A DNA stretch of 64,000 nt from Cordilura impudica (lineage: Eukaryota; Arthropoda; Insecta; Diptera; Scathophagidae). This document shows positions 1 to 11,318 of this stretch, in pieces. The notes under the pieces were generated by a model. The model did not search any database and had not been told where the DNA came from. It saw only the letters and a list, made by a program, of their open reading frames with translations. The position numbers were made by a program, and so were the translations under genes. Location: positions 135,540,738 to 135,604,737 of the forward strand of contig OY821520.1 of assembly GCA_963682025.1 (NCBI GenBank), written 5' to 3'. Numbering within the stretch: the first letter of the stretch is position 1; every line of letters starts with the position of its first letter.

Positions 1-405
1 TTCGGAGAAAGCCGTTGAAGGATAAAAATTACTATAACGAACAAATATACCAAAAAACAAAAAATGAATTTTATAAAAATGTGGGCGTAAAGGTAAGTGA
101 AGCAATTAAGATGTATAATGCGACCTTCGCTGGAGTAGGGAGATCACGTTTTCCAAATTTCAGAGAAAGTCATTAAAAAATAAAACTTTGTATAGCAATC
201 AAACAAAGAAAAAAATAAAAGAAAAAATAAATTTTATATACATAGAAGTGGCCGCAAGGTAGGTGTGGCCTGTAGGAGGCACATGTTCACCGTCCCTGGA
301 GTATAGAGATCGTGCGTAGCAAATTTCAGAGAAATCCGTTGAAAAATAAAAATTTGTATAGCGGACAAACAACAAACAAACAAACAGAAAATTAATTTTA
401 TATAT
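1..405 (-). repeat. Three head-to-tail Helitron-type 5' end repeats
   Basis: Three related units (about 1-120, 121-240 and 250-405) share the core 'caaatttcagagaaa..cgttgaaaaataaaa..tgtatagc' followed by CAAA repeats and an AAAATTTATATA-like end. Read on the minus strand, each unit matches the left end of the Helitron at 34550 (TTTGTTTG tract, then GACCGCTATACAAATTTTTATTTTCCAACGG). They therefore look like concatenated 5' ends of a non-autonomous Helitron. No terminal TC or CTAG is clear here, so the boundaries are approximate. No coding capacity is seen. Confidence 0.6.
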
Positions 406-817
406 CACAAGCGATAACCGCCTAAGTCGACTTAAGAACGATTTGACTTATGTATACTATCATATTCTACTTAAAACGCTTTATATTTACGTGAAATCCC
501 CATTTTTCTAACACTGTTATTTAAAAAATTACTAATGAAAACATACTGACCTAAGTCGTAATAAAGCCCCATTACATTTACATAAACAGTTATTTTTCTC
601 GAAAGAATGATTTTCACCGATTTGAGTTATTTATGCTATCATATTCTACAAAAAAATCTTTATATTTACGTGAAATCCACATTTCTCTAACACTGTTATT
701 TTAAAAGTTATTAATACAAATATTCTGACCTAAGTTGTAATGAAGCCCCATTAAATTTATATAAAAAGCTATTTTTCTCGAAAACATGTTTTTCGAGTTA
801 GGCGGTTATTGCTTGTG
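406..817. mobile_element. MITE-like element with 25-bp TIRs and internal duplication
   Basis: The two ends are inverted repeats. The left end is CACAAGCGATAACCGCCTAA (from 406). The right end, read in reverse from 817, is CACAAGCAATAACCGCCTAA. The interior is two direct copies of a 179-bp unit starting at about 440 and 619 ('gatttga..tta..atgctatcatattctac'). There is no ORF. I could not identify a convincing target-site duplication, so the superfamily is unknown. Confidence 0.6.
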
Positions 818-936
818 ACCACAGATATATAGATTTTTCCATTGAAAATAACACTTTTCAGAACAAATAACAGTAAAAATAATAATAATAAAAAGAATTT
901 TTCATATTTCTTCAACTGAAAATAATAATTAATTTT

Positions 937-1393
937 TCATGTAAAGACCTGCGTAGTATCTTCAGCCATATGTCGGCAATAAGGGCAGTTGAAATTTTGT
1001 AAACCAGTTGAAATTGCGTCGGCATATAATTTAAGATTGTATTCATTACATATCTTTAGATGTTTACAAGGCAGAAGAACAATATTTGAAGTGTTATCTT
1101 TACAGACTACACATTCATTTCCATTATTTGAAGACACTATATCAAGTTCTTCATGTGACAATTCGTCATCGGAAGGATCCTCTTTGAATATATTAAGTTT
1201 TGGGACCATGTTAACACAAATCTCGTTATTTTCATAGACCATGCGGGAAAGAAATGACTCCATTTTATTTGTTCTTGGTCTGCTTTGTCCAGGGTTTGAG
1301 AAGGAATTCACTGCTAGTGCGGCTTTGCGGCAACTAATTCCGGTTCTGTCCAGACATGCAATTTCATTTTGGACTAATTTTGTTCTGGCTTAT
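937..1393 (-). CDS. RING-finger ORF, exon or ORF fragment, unknown context
   Basis: An open frame on the minus strand runs from about 1393 to a stop at 937. It has no clear ATG before the RING region, so it may be an exon; a 'ccag' that could be a splice acceptor lies near its start. The C-terminus resembles a RING domain of the kind found at the end of IAP-like E3 ligases. It has CVVC, then CKH, then CNEY and finally CPYC, spaced like a C3HC4 ring. The residue that should be the Cys after CNE is Tyr, so one zinc ligand is missing. An acidic linker (EDPSDDELSHEELD) precedes it. RING proteins usually act as E3 ubiquitin ligases, but no function can be inferred for this copy. It sits among repeats and may belong to a mobile element or be a host gene relic. 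Confidence 0.45.
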
Positions 1394-1746
1394 ATTCTGA
1401 ATCCTATAGTATTCTGAATCCGCTATCAACGCTGCAGCTATCTATGTTTGCAACAGATTCCAATTTTATCTTCCAGACCTGGTTTGAACTTGGTGATTTT
1501 GTATAAGGTTGAACTATTTTGCTGAATACGCACCATAAGTCATGCATGAAATTTTTTGTTTTTCAATTTGTCGTTTACTTTTCAAAGATTTGTTCTTATG
1601 TAACGATAACCACTTTGAGTGCAATTTTATTACATCGCGTGCAATGGGCTGAACCTTTCGATTCGTTTACCACAAATCCTTAAAATTATTTGCAATTTTT
1701 CCGGCGCTTTTTGATATCGTGTATTTTTTGAACAAATGTATTTTGA
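1394..1746. other. No recognisable feature
   Basis: AT-rich sequence upstream of the RING-finger frame. I see no supported ORF, RNA gene or repeat. Confidence 0.4.
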
Positions 1747-2503
1747 ACAAGTAAGAAAATTATAGTCGGTCTAGACCGCCTATATGATACCCTACACCAT
1801 GCGTTTAGAGACCCTATCTCATAGGGTCATAGAAAATAAGCATAAACCAAATTTGAGTGGGAAATTTTTTTGGTTGCAGATATGAAAAAGTTCATATCGG
1901 ATGCTATATCTATATGGGGACTAGGCCCAAAAAGGGAACGATCCTGACTGTGTTTGGTAAAGTCTCTTTTGCAAAAATATACACAAACAAAATTTGAGAA
2001 GAATTAGTGCAATATTTTTGTTTTTTGATAAATTTAAGTGAAGATCGGGAAGCAGCTTTATATGGGGCCTATGACTAAGAGTTATCCCATGGGGATCAAT
2101 TTTGGACTACTCATTAATGGATATAATAAACGCATACAAACCCAATTTGACGAAGATTTGTATGATAATTTGGATCTTATGGCAATATATGTTGATTTCG
2201 TAAGAGTCATTTGTATGGGGGCTAGGTCTGAACATGGACCGATTCTCACCAAGTTCAACAGCGTTTATGCCATGGCCGATAAAAGGTCGAATACCAAATT
2301 TCATCAAAATATATTTATATTTGCGACCTGCAGTTTGATTACAAGGTTTACATGGACACACAGACGGACGGACGGACGGACGGACATCGGTAAATCGAAT
2401 CAGTTAGGGATTCTGATTCGATCGGTATAATTAAACATGGGTCTAGGTCAAATATTTTTGTTAGTTACAAACAGCACCACATAGTGGTATAGGGTATAAA
2501 ATC
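1747..2503 (+). repeat. Dispersed repeat family A, copy 1
   Basis: This starts ACAAGTAAGAAAATTATAG, followed by a degraded palindrome around GGTCTAGACC. It ends near ACCACATAGTGGTATAGGG. It aligns along its length with 15977-16790 and partly with 47411-47770, 54302-54458 and 63836-64000. It holds a GACGGACGG microsatellite at about 2360-2384. Open frames inside are broken and have no recognisable domain, so it is treated as a non-autonomous dispersed fly repeat. Related repeats with such tracts are common in higher Diptera. Confidence 0.75.
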
Positions 2504-3680
2504 GTAGCAGTATTTGAATTTTCGTTGGCGGTTTAGCAGAATCAAAGGCATCAATCATTTTGCCCACAAGCCACATACTTCTTGCCTTTTTAAACGAAAT
2601 TCCGCAGAATATTTTGACTACTCTATAGTAACTCTGTGGTAACTTACCAGTTAAATAATGGTTCAGATCTATTAGGTTTTTATATATATTCGCGCGATTT
2701 GTTATAAATCTTAGAAAAACTTTTTGTACACAGAAAACGTTTTTGCTTTTTGTTTTCTCTGATCAAAAGAACTGGTTTACGCAAAGCATACTTGCACAAT
2801 ATTTTTCCGCTACATAACTGACAAACACGTTAGATTTTATTTTTATTTCACAAAATGAGTATAAATAAAGCTTAGTTTGGAACGCCAAGAGCCAAATAAA
2901 TAATTTATTGCTTTATATGACTCAGAATTATCCACCTTTTGTCATTAGTTTTTTTGACTTTAAAATAAATTTTTAAAGTTACAAAGCATTACTTTGAAAA
3001 TTCATGCAAAATTTACGAAAAAAATATCATAAAGGGTAACCAAATGAGTAAACAGTAACCGAAACTTTAAATTTCAGAACAGAAAAAATAAAGTTTGAAC
3101 AGTTTTCATTTATAAGATTGACTTAGTAGTAAAGACGATCGTGCTAATGGGCCGAGTAATCAGCATTATTCAAAAAATATCCGAAAACCACTTCCGAAAA
3201 ATGCGAAACAAATCACAAAAATACTTTACCGTATGAGCTTTCAAAAAATGATGGGGCCCCCATGAAAATTGAAAAAAAATTTTTTTTTTTGGCCACTCTA
3301 ATATACATGTCAGTTATAAGCTCAATCCGTACCAAATAAGAAATTAATGTGCCATCGTCCTGTTTACTAAACATTTTGTGTTGCAGACAAACGAAAAATG
3401 GAAAAAAAAGTAGTAAAGGGTATATGACCATGTCAACAACCACGTAAATGTACGAGAATATAATTTTTTGTTAACAAAATATTTCTTACGTAGGTAGTAA
3501 TTTAAATTTTAGGGACTAAGAAGAGAAGACCCTTTATTGAAAGTTTAATCAAATTTGGACATATGTGAGAAGAGACAAATTTAAAAACCACGTATGTGTT
3601 CTTATCAGCCCAATCTTGTATTTAGTTGTGAAAAACATGATAGAAAATCTCCCTTTTTTAACTCTTTCTTTTAAATCGTA
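2504..3680. other. No gene seen; AT-rich intergenic or old repeat DNA
   Basis: No ORF with a domain, no RNA gene and no second copy in the window was recognised. A TCTG microsatellite lies at about 3681-3704, at the junction with the next feature. Confidence 0.4.
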
Positions 3681-4400
3681 CTCTCTGTCTGTCTGTCTGT
3701 CTGTCGTGGGTCAACCCCATTCCCCCTTATCCAATTGATCTGAAACTCGGCCCATAGTCTTGTTGTGACTACTGATTAATTTTGGATTAGTCACGCACAG
3801 TCACGTATTGTCACGCACAGTCACGGAGTGATCTAAATGTCATTTCCCCTCACCCGATCGATCTGAAACTTGGTCCATGCACTTGCTGTGAAAAAAAATT
3901 AACTTTGACTTAGTCACGCACAGTCACGCGTGGTCTCGCATAGGCACGGAGAGATTTAAAACGGATTTCCCCTCTTCCAGTCAATCTGAAACTTGGTCGA
4001 TAGACTTGCTGTGAAAAAGGATTAACTTTGACATAGTCACGCACAATCACGCACAGTCACGGAGAGATTAAAACCTCACTTCCCTTCATCCGATCGATCT
4101 GAAACAGTCACGCATAGTCACGGGGTGATTTAAAACCCTTTTCCCCTTATTCGATCGATCTGAAATTTAATCGACAGACTTGCTGTGAAAAAGGATTAAC
4201 TTTGATATAGTCACACACAGTCACGCACAGTCACGGAGAGATTAAAACCTCACTTCCCTTCGTCCGATCGATCTGAAACAGTCACGCATAGTCACGGAGT
4301 GATTTAAACCCCCTTTTCCCTCATCCGATCGATCTGAAATTTAGTCCATAGACTTGTTGTGACCAAAGATTAATTTTAAAGTAGTCACGCACAGTCATGG
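3681..4400. repeat. Tandem array with GATCTGAAA and AGTCACGCACAGTCACGG motifs
   Basis: Repeat units are anchored by GATCTGAAA at about 3738, 3858, 3983, 4096, 4155, 4268 and 4330. Spacing is about 120 bp in the first part. It then alternates about 60 and 113 bp, giving a higher-order period near 172 bp. Each long unit contains AGTCACGCACAGTCACGG and a 'ttgctgtga..aggattaa' block; the short units lack that block. It is non-coding. Confidence 0.8.
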
Positions 4401-5164
4401 AGAAATTCAAAACTCATATGCCTAAGCAATGAAACAGTTTTAATAAAAACTTTGTTTTTATTGATAAAATTACACAGTTCAACACGAAAAAAATTACGGG
4501 GCTCCGACGTTTGGTTCTGGTGGAGGAGACCAAAGAAAAATATACGTGTGTCGGCGTTTTGAAAGATCACATCGGAATTTTATTCTAGAAGCGGTTAACG
4601 TTTCCCAACTCTGGCCTGTTCTTGCAGCATATCGGTGTATAAAACTATGTTTTCTTTACATCTGAGGTATAGGGTATGTTCATCAACTTTGTAGAAAATA
4701 TTAAGGCAAATATTTTTGTAGAACATATTAACCCTCTATCTCCCCCTCATAACGGCATTTTTTGCCTTTATTCCAAGAAATCGTAAAAAACACCCCGAAA
4801 AAGGGGTAGGGCGGAGATGAAATATTCAATAAAAATGTTCACAATAAAATTTTATTATACATGTCAGAACACACCAAAAGCCAAAACTTAACATAAACAC
4901 CAAAAACCGATCATATTCAAGATTACCCATTAAAGGTTAATTTAGTTATTGTTTACATATGTAGGTCATCCCATCTCTGACGAGAAGGTTTGACACTCAG
5001 ATACCGAATATTTTTGTATCTACGTGACTATGCCCTTAGTTTTGTTGCTTATCTTCCTCTTCATATTCTTGTTATCATCTTTCTCCCACTCAAAATTTAA
5101 GCAAGGGAGTTTGATCTTTTTTGTGTTTTTTTATTGTGCCATAAGGGAATTTTTAAGAATAAAA
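4401..5164. other. No gene recognised
   Basis: Mixed AT-rich sequence with short open frames lacking recognisable domains. It may include the 5' flank of the family Z copy that follows, but I could not find that copy's TIR. Confidence 0.35.
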
Positions 5165-6077
5165 ATGGCTGACTGTTTGGAAAAACTTGACTGCTTTTGC
5201 TATGTATGCGGCAAGCATACTTTAAAGGAATACAATGTTTCATTTTTCAATAGTTAAGTGGAGTATATATAAAAACTTTATTTTGAACTGGAAGTTTTTC
5301 CAGATGAGCCATGGGTGCCGAAATATATCTGCCGAATTTGCTATAGCAGTTTGATGCTGTGGTCCAAAGGTAATACAAGTTTTGATCGATATTCTTAGTT
5401 CGACAATAATTTTGCGAAATTATTGGTTTAGGTGAATGAAACTCAATGAAGTTTGGCATTCCGATGCGTTGGCTAGAGCCAGGTGAGCACGACGAGACTA
5501 CATGCTATGTTTGTCAAAATAGTGGCATAATGAAATTAAATAGGCATAATCGAAAGAGCTTTTTGTATAAAGCCGTGCGATCAGCTTTGCTTTCAGTGCC
5601 ACATTCGGATGTGCTTCCAGTACTTGCACTACCTGTTCGCAGTCAAAGTCTTATTTGGGAATCTGATACAAGAGCCGAAACCGAAATCATCGTTTCTAAT
5701 TTTGTACAATTCGAAGCAACATCTAGGCCAAAATTAATGTCACAAGAGCATTTAAATGCTTTGGTGAGAAAATTGGGACTATCAAAAAATAATGCAGAAA
5801 TATTAGCAGCCGACTTGAAAAGCCTGCATTTGCTCGAGCCTGGAGTGAAAGTATCTAGTTTCAGAATGCGCCAGCATACATTTCATTCATTCTTTACAGT
5901 AAACGAAACGAACACATTTGTTTATTGTAACGACATTGGCTTAATGAATGAAATGAACATCCAGTACAACCCAGCCGATTGGCGTATTTTTATTGACTCT
6001 TTACAGAAAAGTCTTAAAGCTGTACTTCTATTTTACGACAACTCAAAAACCCCAATTCCAATTTCAAATTTCCCGGT
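5165..6077 (+). pseudogene. Family Z transposon gene, copy a, cut by a LINE
   Basis: ATG at 5165. The N-terminal module has repeated CxxC motifs: FCYVCG, then ICRICY, and after a probable 62-bp GT-AG intron (5370-5431) TCYVCQ. The layout recalls a ZAD-like zinc-binding domain, but this is an inference. Next come a segment starting MSQEHLNALVRKLGLSKNNA, the YCNDIG motif, and DWRIFID with its Asp codon at 5995-5997. In RNase H-fold transposases such a strand often carries the first catalytic Asp, so a DDE role is suggested, not shown. A stop or frameshift follows the intron. The reading frame ends at about 6077, where LINE sequence begins. Homologous segments occur at 24060-24720, 26500-27513, 28790-30566, 38996-39548 and 61600-61870. 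Confidence 0.7.
5370..5431 (+). other. Probable 62-bp intron in family Z copy a
   Basis: The donor is 'aaag|GTAATA' at 5370 and the acceptor 'ttggtttAG' ends at 5431. Removing it brings the second CxxC region (ending LWSK) next to the segment with GIPMRWLEPGEH. Homologous copies have these joined without a gap. The length is typical of fly introns. The joined frame still needs a correction because of a TGA just after the acceptor. Confidence 0.5.
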
Positions 6078-6866
6078 CGAATGGATCTTCCCATTAAGCC
6101 TGCCACTTACAAAGAGCTAGAAAAATTGATACAGTAACAACCAAATAAAATAAAATCTCTCGGTTATGACCTTATATCAGTTAAAGTTTTAAAAGAATTG
6201 CCTTTACTCGGATTAAAGTATTTAACTCTCATATTCAATGCTGTGTTAAAACATGGATATTTCCCAGCCCAACTTAAAGTGGCCCAAATAATATTAATTC
6301 CAAAGCTTGCCAAACCACGTGAAGAAGTAACGTCGTATAGACCAATAAGTCTTCTGCCAGTTCTAAGCAAAATATTTGAAAAACTGCTACTGTTCAGACT
6401 AAAACATATCCTTCAATCAAATGAACTCATCCCAAGTCATCAACTTGGCTTTAGAGAACAACATTCTACTGTTGAACAAGTTCACAGAGTGGTTAAGTTA
6501 ATTAGAACAGCATTTGAAAATAAACTATGCTGTTCAGCTGTATTTTTAGATATTACGCAGGCCTTCGTAATGTCGAGTTTGGAAGATATATATTTTCTAG
6601 TCAAATTCAATGACGAAACTACGCAGATGCATAAACTACAATCCGGTGTACCACAAGGTAGTGTATTAGGAACCATTCTTTATACCTTATTTACTGCTGA
6701 TCTATCCACAAATAACCACACCTCCATCGCAACTTTTGCTGATGATACAGTACTTCTGTCTTCCCTTCAAAACAATATAACTGCGTCAATAAACTTTCAA
6801 GTACACCTCAACAAAATTCACGAATGGCTCGAAATGTGGAGAGTGAAAGCTTGTGAGGCCCTCTAG
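6078..6866 (+). pseudogene. Jockey-type LINE reverse transcriptase fragment
   Basis: Reverse transcriptase segments appear in order. They are a GYDLIS block near 6165, SYRPISLLPVLSKIFEKLL (fingers), GFREQHSTVEQ, VFLDITQAF (first catalytic Asp), SGVPQGSVLG, and TFADDTVLL (the FADD catalytic pair, near 6738). A jump from 'DITQAF' to 'VMSSLEDIYF' shows an internal deletion. The fragment is truncated at its 5' end against the family Z gene, and the last frame stops at 6866. There is an in-frame stop near 6136. LINEs of this clade move by target-primed reverse transcription, and 5' truncation is usual. The copy is dead. Confidence 0.85.
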
Positions 6867-9800
6867 AAATTTGTTTTTATCGAAAAAAGAAATGTATCTT
6901 AAAACAAAATAAAAATTTGTATTTTTTGAGGATAACCGTTTAACATAACTAAGGCCATAAATAATACCGAAGATAATTATATACAACCATGGAAGGTACA
7001 TAACTATGTAAATTTTCACCACACGTTGACTTCTATACAATCGCTGGTTACACTAATTTAATTAATGCATTTCGGTTATCCATCTTAAGAACTCGATACT
7101 AAACGAAGTGTTTCGTCATTCTTTGAAGCCAAGATTGTGTACCTTACATTGTGAATTAAGTGAATTACTTAAACTTCATAAAATCTTTATATAAAATTAT
7201 TAAAATTGTCAAAGTACAATTATATTTTCTGTAGGAATAAATTACTAACGTTGTTTAGTTAATTTACACGTGGGGATATCCTCCTGATATCACGAAACCT
7301 CTTCAGTCGGTTAATATTTTCTAGTGTATACAACGATTAACAACTGGTGGCAGCAGCTGATTTGGAACCTTAAAGAAACCCAAATTATTTCCAATCATTA
7401 TTTCGACCATTGGTTTTAAATCCGTGTTTCCTTTGGCTATTGGAGGAAGAAACAATATCTTTGCACAACAGGATCTCGCTCTTAAAACTAACCACTAAAT
7501 CATCATGGTGGATTGTCTATCATCGCATTATTATATCGGATTTATATTTTTATTTTATTATGTGTATTTTGAGGCTAAGAACCGAACATACCCAAAATTT
7601 TTGTAGGGGTATAGCAGATTAGTAAAATTATAATATGTCTAAAATCTCTGAAAAAAAAACAAGAAGGAGCAACAAATTAACGTCTCGTTATAATATTAAG
7701 CCAAAATGTTAGCGCTAACATCGTGGTATCTGCTCGATAAGCGTAAGTAACAAATGGAATTAAAACACATAATAATATTTAAAGCCAGTTTATTGCTCTT
7801 TCAAAGAAAAAAAAAAAAAAAAAAACATTTGCAATATATATCTACATATATAAATATAAATTAAGTCGAATACTCCGCCCACTACATATACTGTCATTTT
7901 GTTGAAGAAATATACTTAGTAGAACTTCCTCATTTATAGTTGTACATACATATAATACTATGCCGAAATTTAAAATTAACTTGATTTTTTTTTTGCCAAG
8001 TAAACGTATGTAATATATTTAGTGTTTATTTTTTTTTGCTTATGTAATAACGTGGTATTTTTGTTAATAGATTTTACGGATCTACCTATAAGTGTAACGT
8101 ATATTGATTTGGTTCAATTTCATATTGTTCCTATAGGGAAAGATCGTGTATTGAATAATTGTTAAAAGAAGTAAATATGGAATAAAAGAATATATATAAA
8201 CATGTGAAAATGAACTTGATCGGCTAAAATTTCATATGGAGGGCATGGAGATTTTATTTTAGTATATTCATGAATGGTTGGGAATGGGAGAGTATAAGGG
8301 ACAAAATCAACCTGTCTCATACAAACTTCTCTTCAAAAATTTCTGTTGTTGTTAGTTCCTTTTTTTCATTACCGTATCCAAAACAACGCAATTTAAATTC
8401 AATAGTTTAACCCTTTTGCATCCCCCAGGAAAAAAGATTAAATAATTAGTGAATATAATACATAAGTGCATGATTAAGTTTTTGTTGTCAGGCCCTTGAT
8501 ATTTAGTTTGGGAAATCAGTCCATGTAGCTTTTACCTTAAGAAAACACAATTATCCTAATCTAATGATGGGAGCTGATACTCTTCCCAGGCCATAAATAA
8601 TACACTACATATCGATTTCTTTATTCCAACAGTGCAATAAGAGATCAATACAAGTAACGAACGCTATTCATACCGCCTATCACAGCATCCAAATACCTTA
8701 GCTGCAGATCTGTTGCATATATCTTCTACCCAAAGAAGACTAAGAAGATTTCCGCTAATAAAGCTAATTGTTACAAGATAATCTAAAATGATATAGCACT
8801 AATATAGAGGTGCAACAATGGCTGCTTCCTCTGCATGCCTTTTTTATTTTAGTTTAATTACTTATGTACAGATTTTAAAAGAAAATGCTAAAAATCTTTA
8901 TATATAAATATATTGCAAAATAAATTGGAGTTAAAAAAAAGAAGTACTTCCTTTGAGATTAATTAAAATGTGACTCAATTGGAATGACTCTTTTTTTGGC
9001 TGGGATATAGTTGTCGGTCTTTAGATATCAGAACTGATTACTAAAAGCTTAGTTAAAATTTCAAATGACTTAAATTATCATTAAAATCTAGTTACTTTAT
9101 ACAATGAAGACACTCAATAAATCGTTCATGGTCAAGTTTCAATGTTCTTGAAAAAATATAATACAACACCAGCAGCAACTTTGATGTTTGTATGTGAATT
9201 CAGATTTCCAACAAAATTAGAGAACAAAGCAAATAAATTTAAGAATATTAAGAGACACATACAAGTTTATTTTGTTCTATTTTTTTATCTTCTTTCGTAA
9301 GGATTCATATCCTTTTGTGTCGGTTTTCTGGTCTTAAACATTTATCTGTTTATTTTTTCTTTTGCCATCAAAGAAAGCGCATTAAATCAGGAGGGAGCAG
9401 GAAAGCTGAAAGGAATTTGTTTTATAGTCCATATACCACATTTTTGCATACAAGAACAAATTCAATATAAGTGGTATTTTGTATTTGGGCTTATGATCTG
9501 CTTTCTTAAGAAATCAAATATTTTTTGTGTTTCGCAAGCATGTAGATTGGTGATGAATTGAGAATAAAGCGTTTTTGTCTCGTATTAGCTTGACTGATGC
9601 TTTAGTTATTTGTACACCAAAGTATTAAGCTTATTATGATAAAGGCAGACAAACAGAAAAGTCAACTAATAGGCTTTAGGCTAAAAGAAATATGAGAGAG
9701 ATACGAAAAGAATGGAAAAAAATTATTTAGATTTAACGTTTGACTATTTTTTTTTTTTTTTTTAAATTATAGCTTCATGGAAAATTATTTGCTGTACATT

Positions 9801-10264
9801 CATATTTGCATTATTTATTTTATATTATTTTCCAATTAATTATTTACATTTTTCTGTAGCTCTACATTTTCCTCATTATTTATTCATTTTATCCACATGA
9901 TTTGATTTCAAGTAAATACGTACAATCTGCAGGTATTTGTCGTAAGACGAGTACTTTGTATTTCAATCATGTACAATTTTTTTGAACACTATGTCAGATA
10001 GGTATCCGTATTATCAAATTATAAGTTATGTAGTTGTAAGGCGCTCATTGATAATCCTTTTTTCAACCATTGTTCTCTACGGCGCGCAGCGCTCAAGTTT
10101 CGAGATATCAGCAATTTTATATTTCCTGCCAAAAATTTGATATTTTTCGATCTGTAAACACAAAAGGTGATTAACGCCCAATTCATGTGGAATGTCTTAG
10201 CTTATAATCGATTTATGGCAACTCTAAAAAAAAAGTTTCTTCGTAAAGAGGAGGGACACAAATT
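6867..10264. other. 3.4-kb gene-free AT-rich stretch
   Basis: No ORF with a recognisable domain and no second copy in the window. Poly-A runs occur at about 7808-7827 and a poly-T run at about 9750-9763. Short open frames (for example 7410-7622) look like chance. Confidence 0.4.
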
Positions 10265-10860
10265 GATCGGGAAAGCGATTATATGTTACCGGTGATGATT
10301 TTACGATCCAGTGGGCCGCAAATTCTGCTGCGATCTCAGTGTATACCGACGGTTCGAAGATGGAAGAGGGTACAGATTCTGGGGCTTACTCCGAGCAACT
10401 TGACATTCAAGTAACTCGGAGAGTCCCTGACAAATGTAGCGTTTGTCAGGCCGAGATTCACGCAATTCTCATCGCAACGAAAATAATTCTGGAAGTGATA
10501 GGGATGCAACGACCATTAATTTTTTCGTGGACAGTCTTGCTGCTCTCAAAGCTCTGAAATCGAAGACAGTTAGATCGAAGTGTGTGAGAGAATGTATCAG
10601 GTCGCTCGACCGGATCCGGCAGCACACCGTGAGGCTAATATGGGTTCCAGGACAGAGTGGGGTCAAAGGAAACGAGCTAGCTGACGAGTGTGCTCGGAAA
10701 GGCTCCGTTTCTCAGAGCGGGACGATGTACACTAAAATTAGATTCCCCCTATCAGAGATCTCTAAACTGATTCAAGAGGCAGCTGATCTTGAATTAAGGA
10801 CAAGGTAGACGCAACTGACCTATGGACCTAATCCAAGGAGAAAGAAATCACTCAAGGGAC
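10265..10860 (+). pseudogene. RNase H domain of an R1-like LINE, frameshifted
   Basis: This is the ribonuclease H domain that ends the ORF2 protein of R1/Jockey-group LINEs, where it removes RNA from the RNA-DNA hybrid. The four acidic residues are visible: YTDGS (near 10345), CQAEIHAI, FVDSLAAL and GNELADECA, with LIWVPGQSGVKG before the last. A frameshift between about 10480 and 10520 splits the domain into two frames. A stop at 10806 cuts the frame. The region upstream of 10265 shows no reverse transcriptase, so the element is 5' truncated. Confidence 0.85.
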
Positions 10861-11318
10861 AATCAGCCTACTTATTGGAGTACTCACTGGCCACTGTGTA
10901 ATAGGGCCAAGAGCAACATTTGCTGTGTGAATGTCCAGGACTGAGGGAGCGACGCTTTAGATATCTAGGGTAAAGATTCTTCGATAGCCTGGGCTGCAAG
11001 TAGACGTTCCACTCGGCGACCTTGCGGACTTCTTGAGGGAATCTGGCTGATTCTTTTCTTTTCGTTTCTTTTATTTTCTTTTCTTCTCTTTTCTTTTCTT
11101 TTCTTTTCTTTTCTTTTCTTTTCTTTTCTTTTCTTTTCTTTTCTTTTCTTTTCCTTTCATTTTCCATATCCCTTACACTATATGTCTGTTTTCTTTAATC
11201 TCTCTTCCTATCTCTAGCTTCCGGCACTTTCTAAACAGTATCGCAATGGGTCATATGGCCTCCGAGTGTACCCGTCTTCGGGCGGGCGACCCATCTAACC
11301 TAACCTAACCTAACCTAA
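10861..11318 (+). mobile_element. 3' end of the R1-like LINE with TTTTC tract and TAACC tail
   Basis: A degraded coding end (HLLCECPGLRERR) is followed by a TTTTC microsatellite at about 11050-11152. A 3' UTR block 'cgcaatgggtcatatggcct..cgggcgacccat' follows, and the element ends in TAACC repeats at 11296-11317. LINEs ending in such short tandem repeats instead of poly-A are known in insects. The A-rich start of the following sequence marks the right boundary. Confidence 0.75.

Noticed and set aside
2038..2430. 130-codon frame in family A copy 1
   Set aside because: It runs through a GACGG microsatellite, has no domain, and is not open in the other family A copies.
3681..4400. CRISPR-like array
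   Set aside because: Repeats are 60-120 bp long, diverged and contiguous without unique spacers; the context is a eukaryotic genome.
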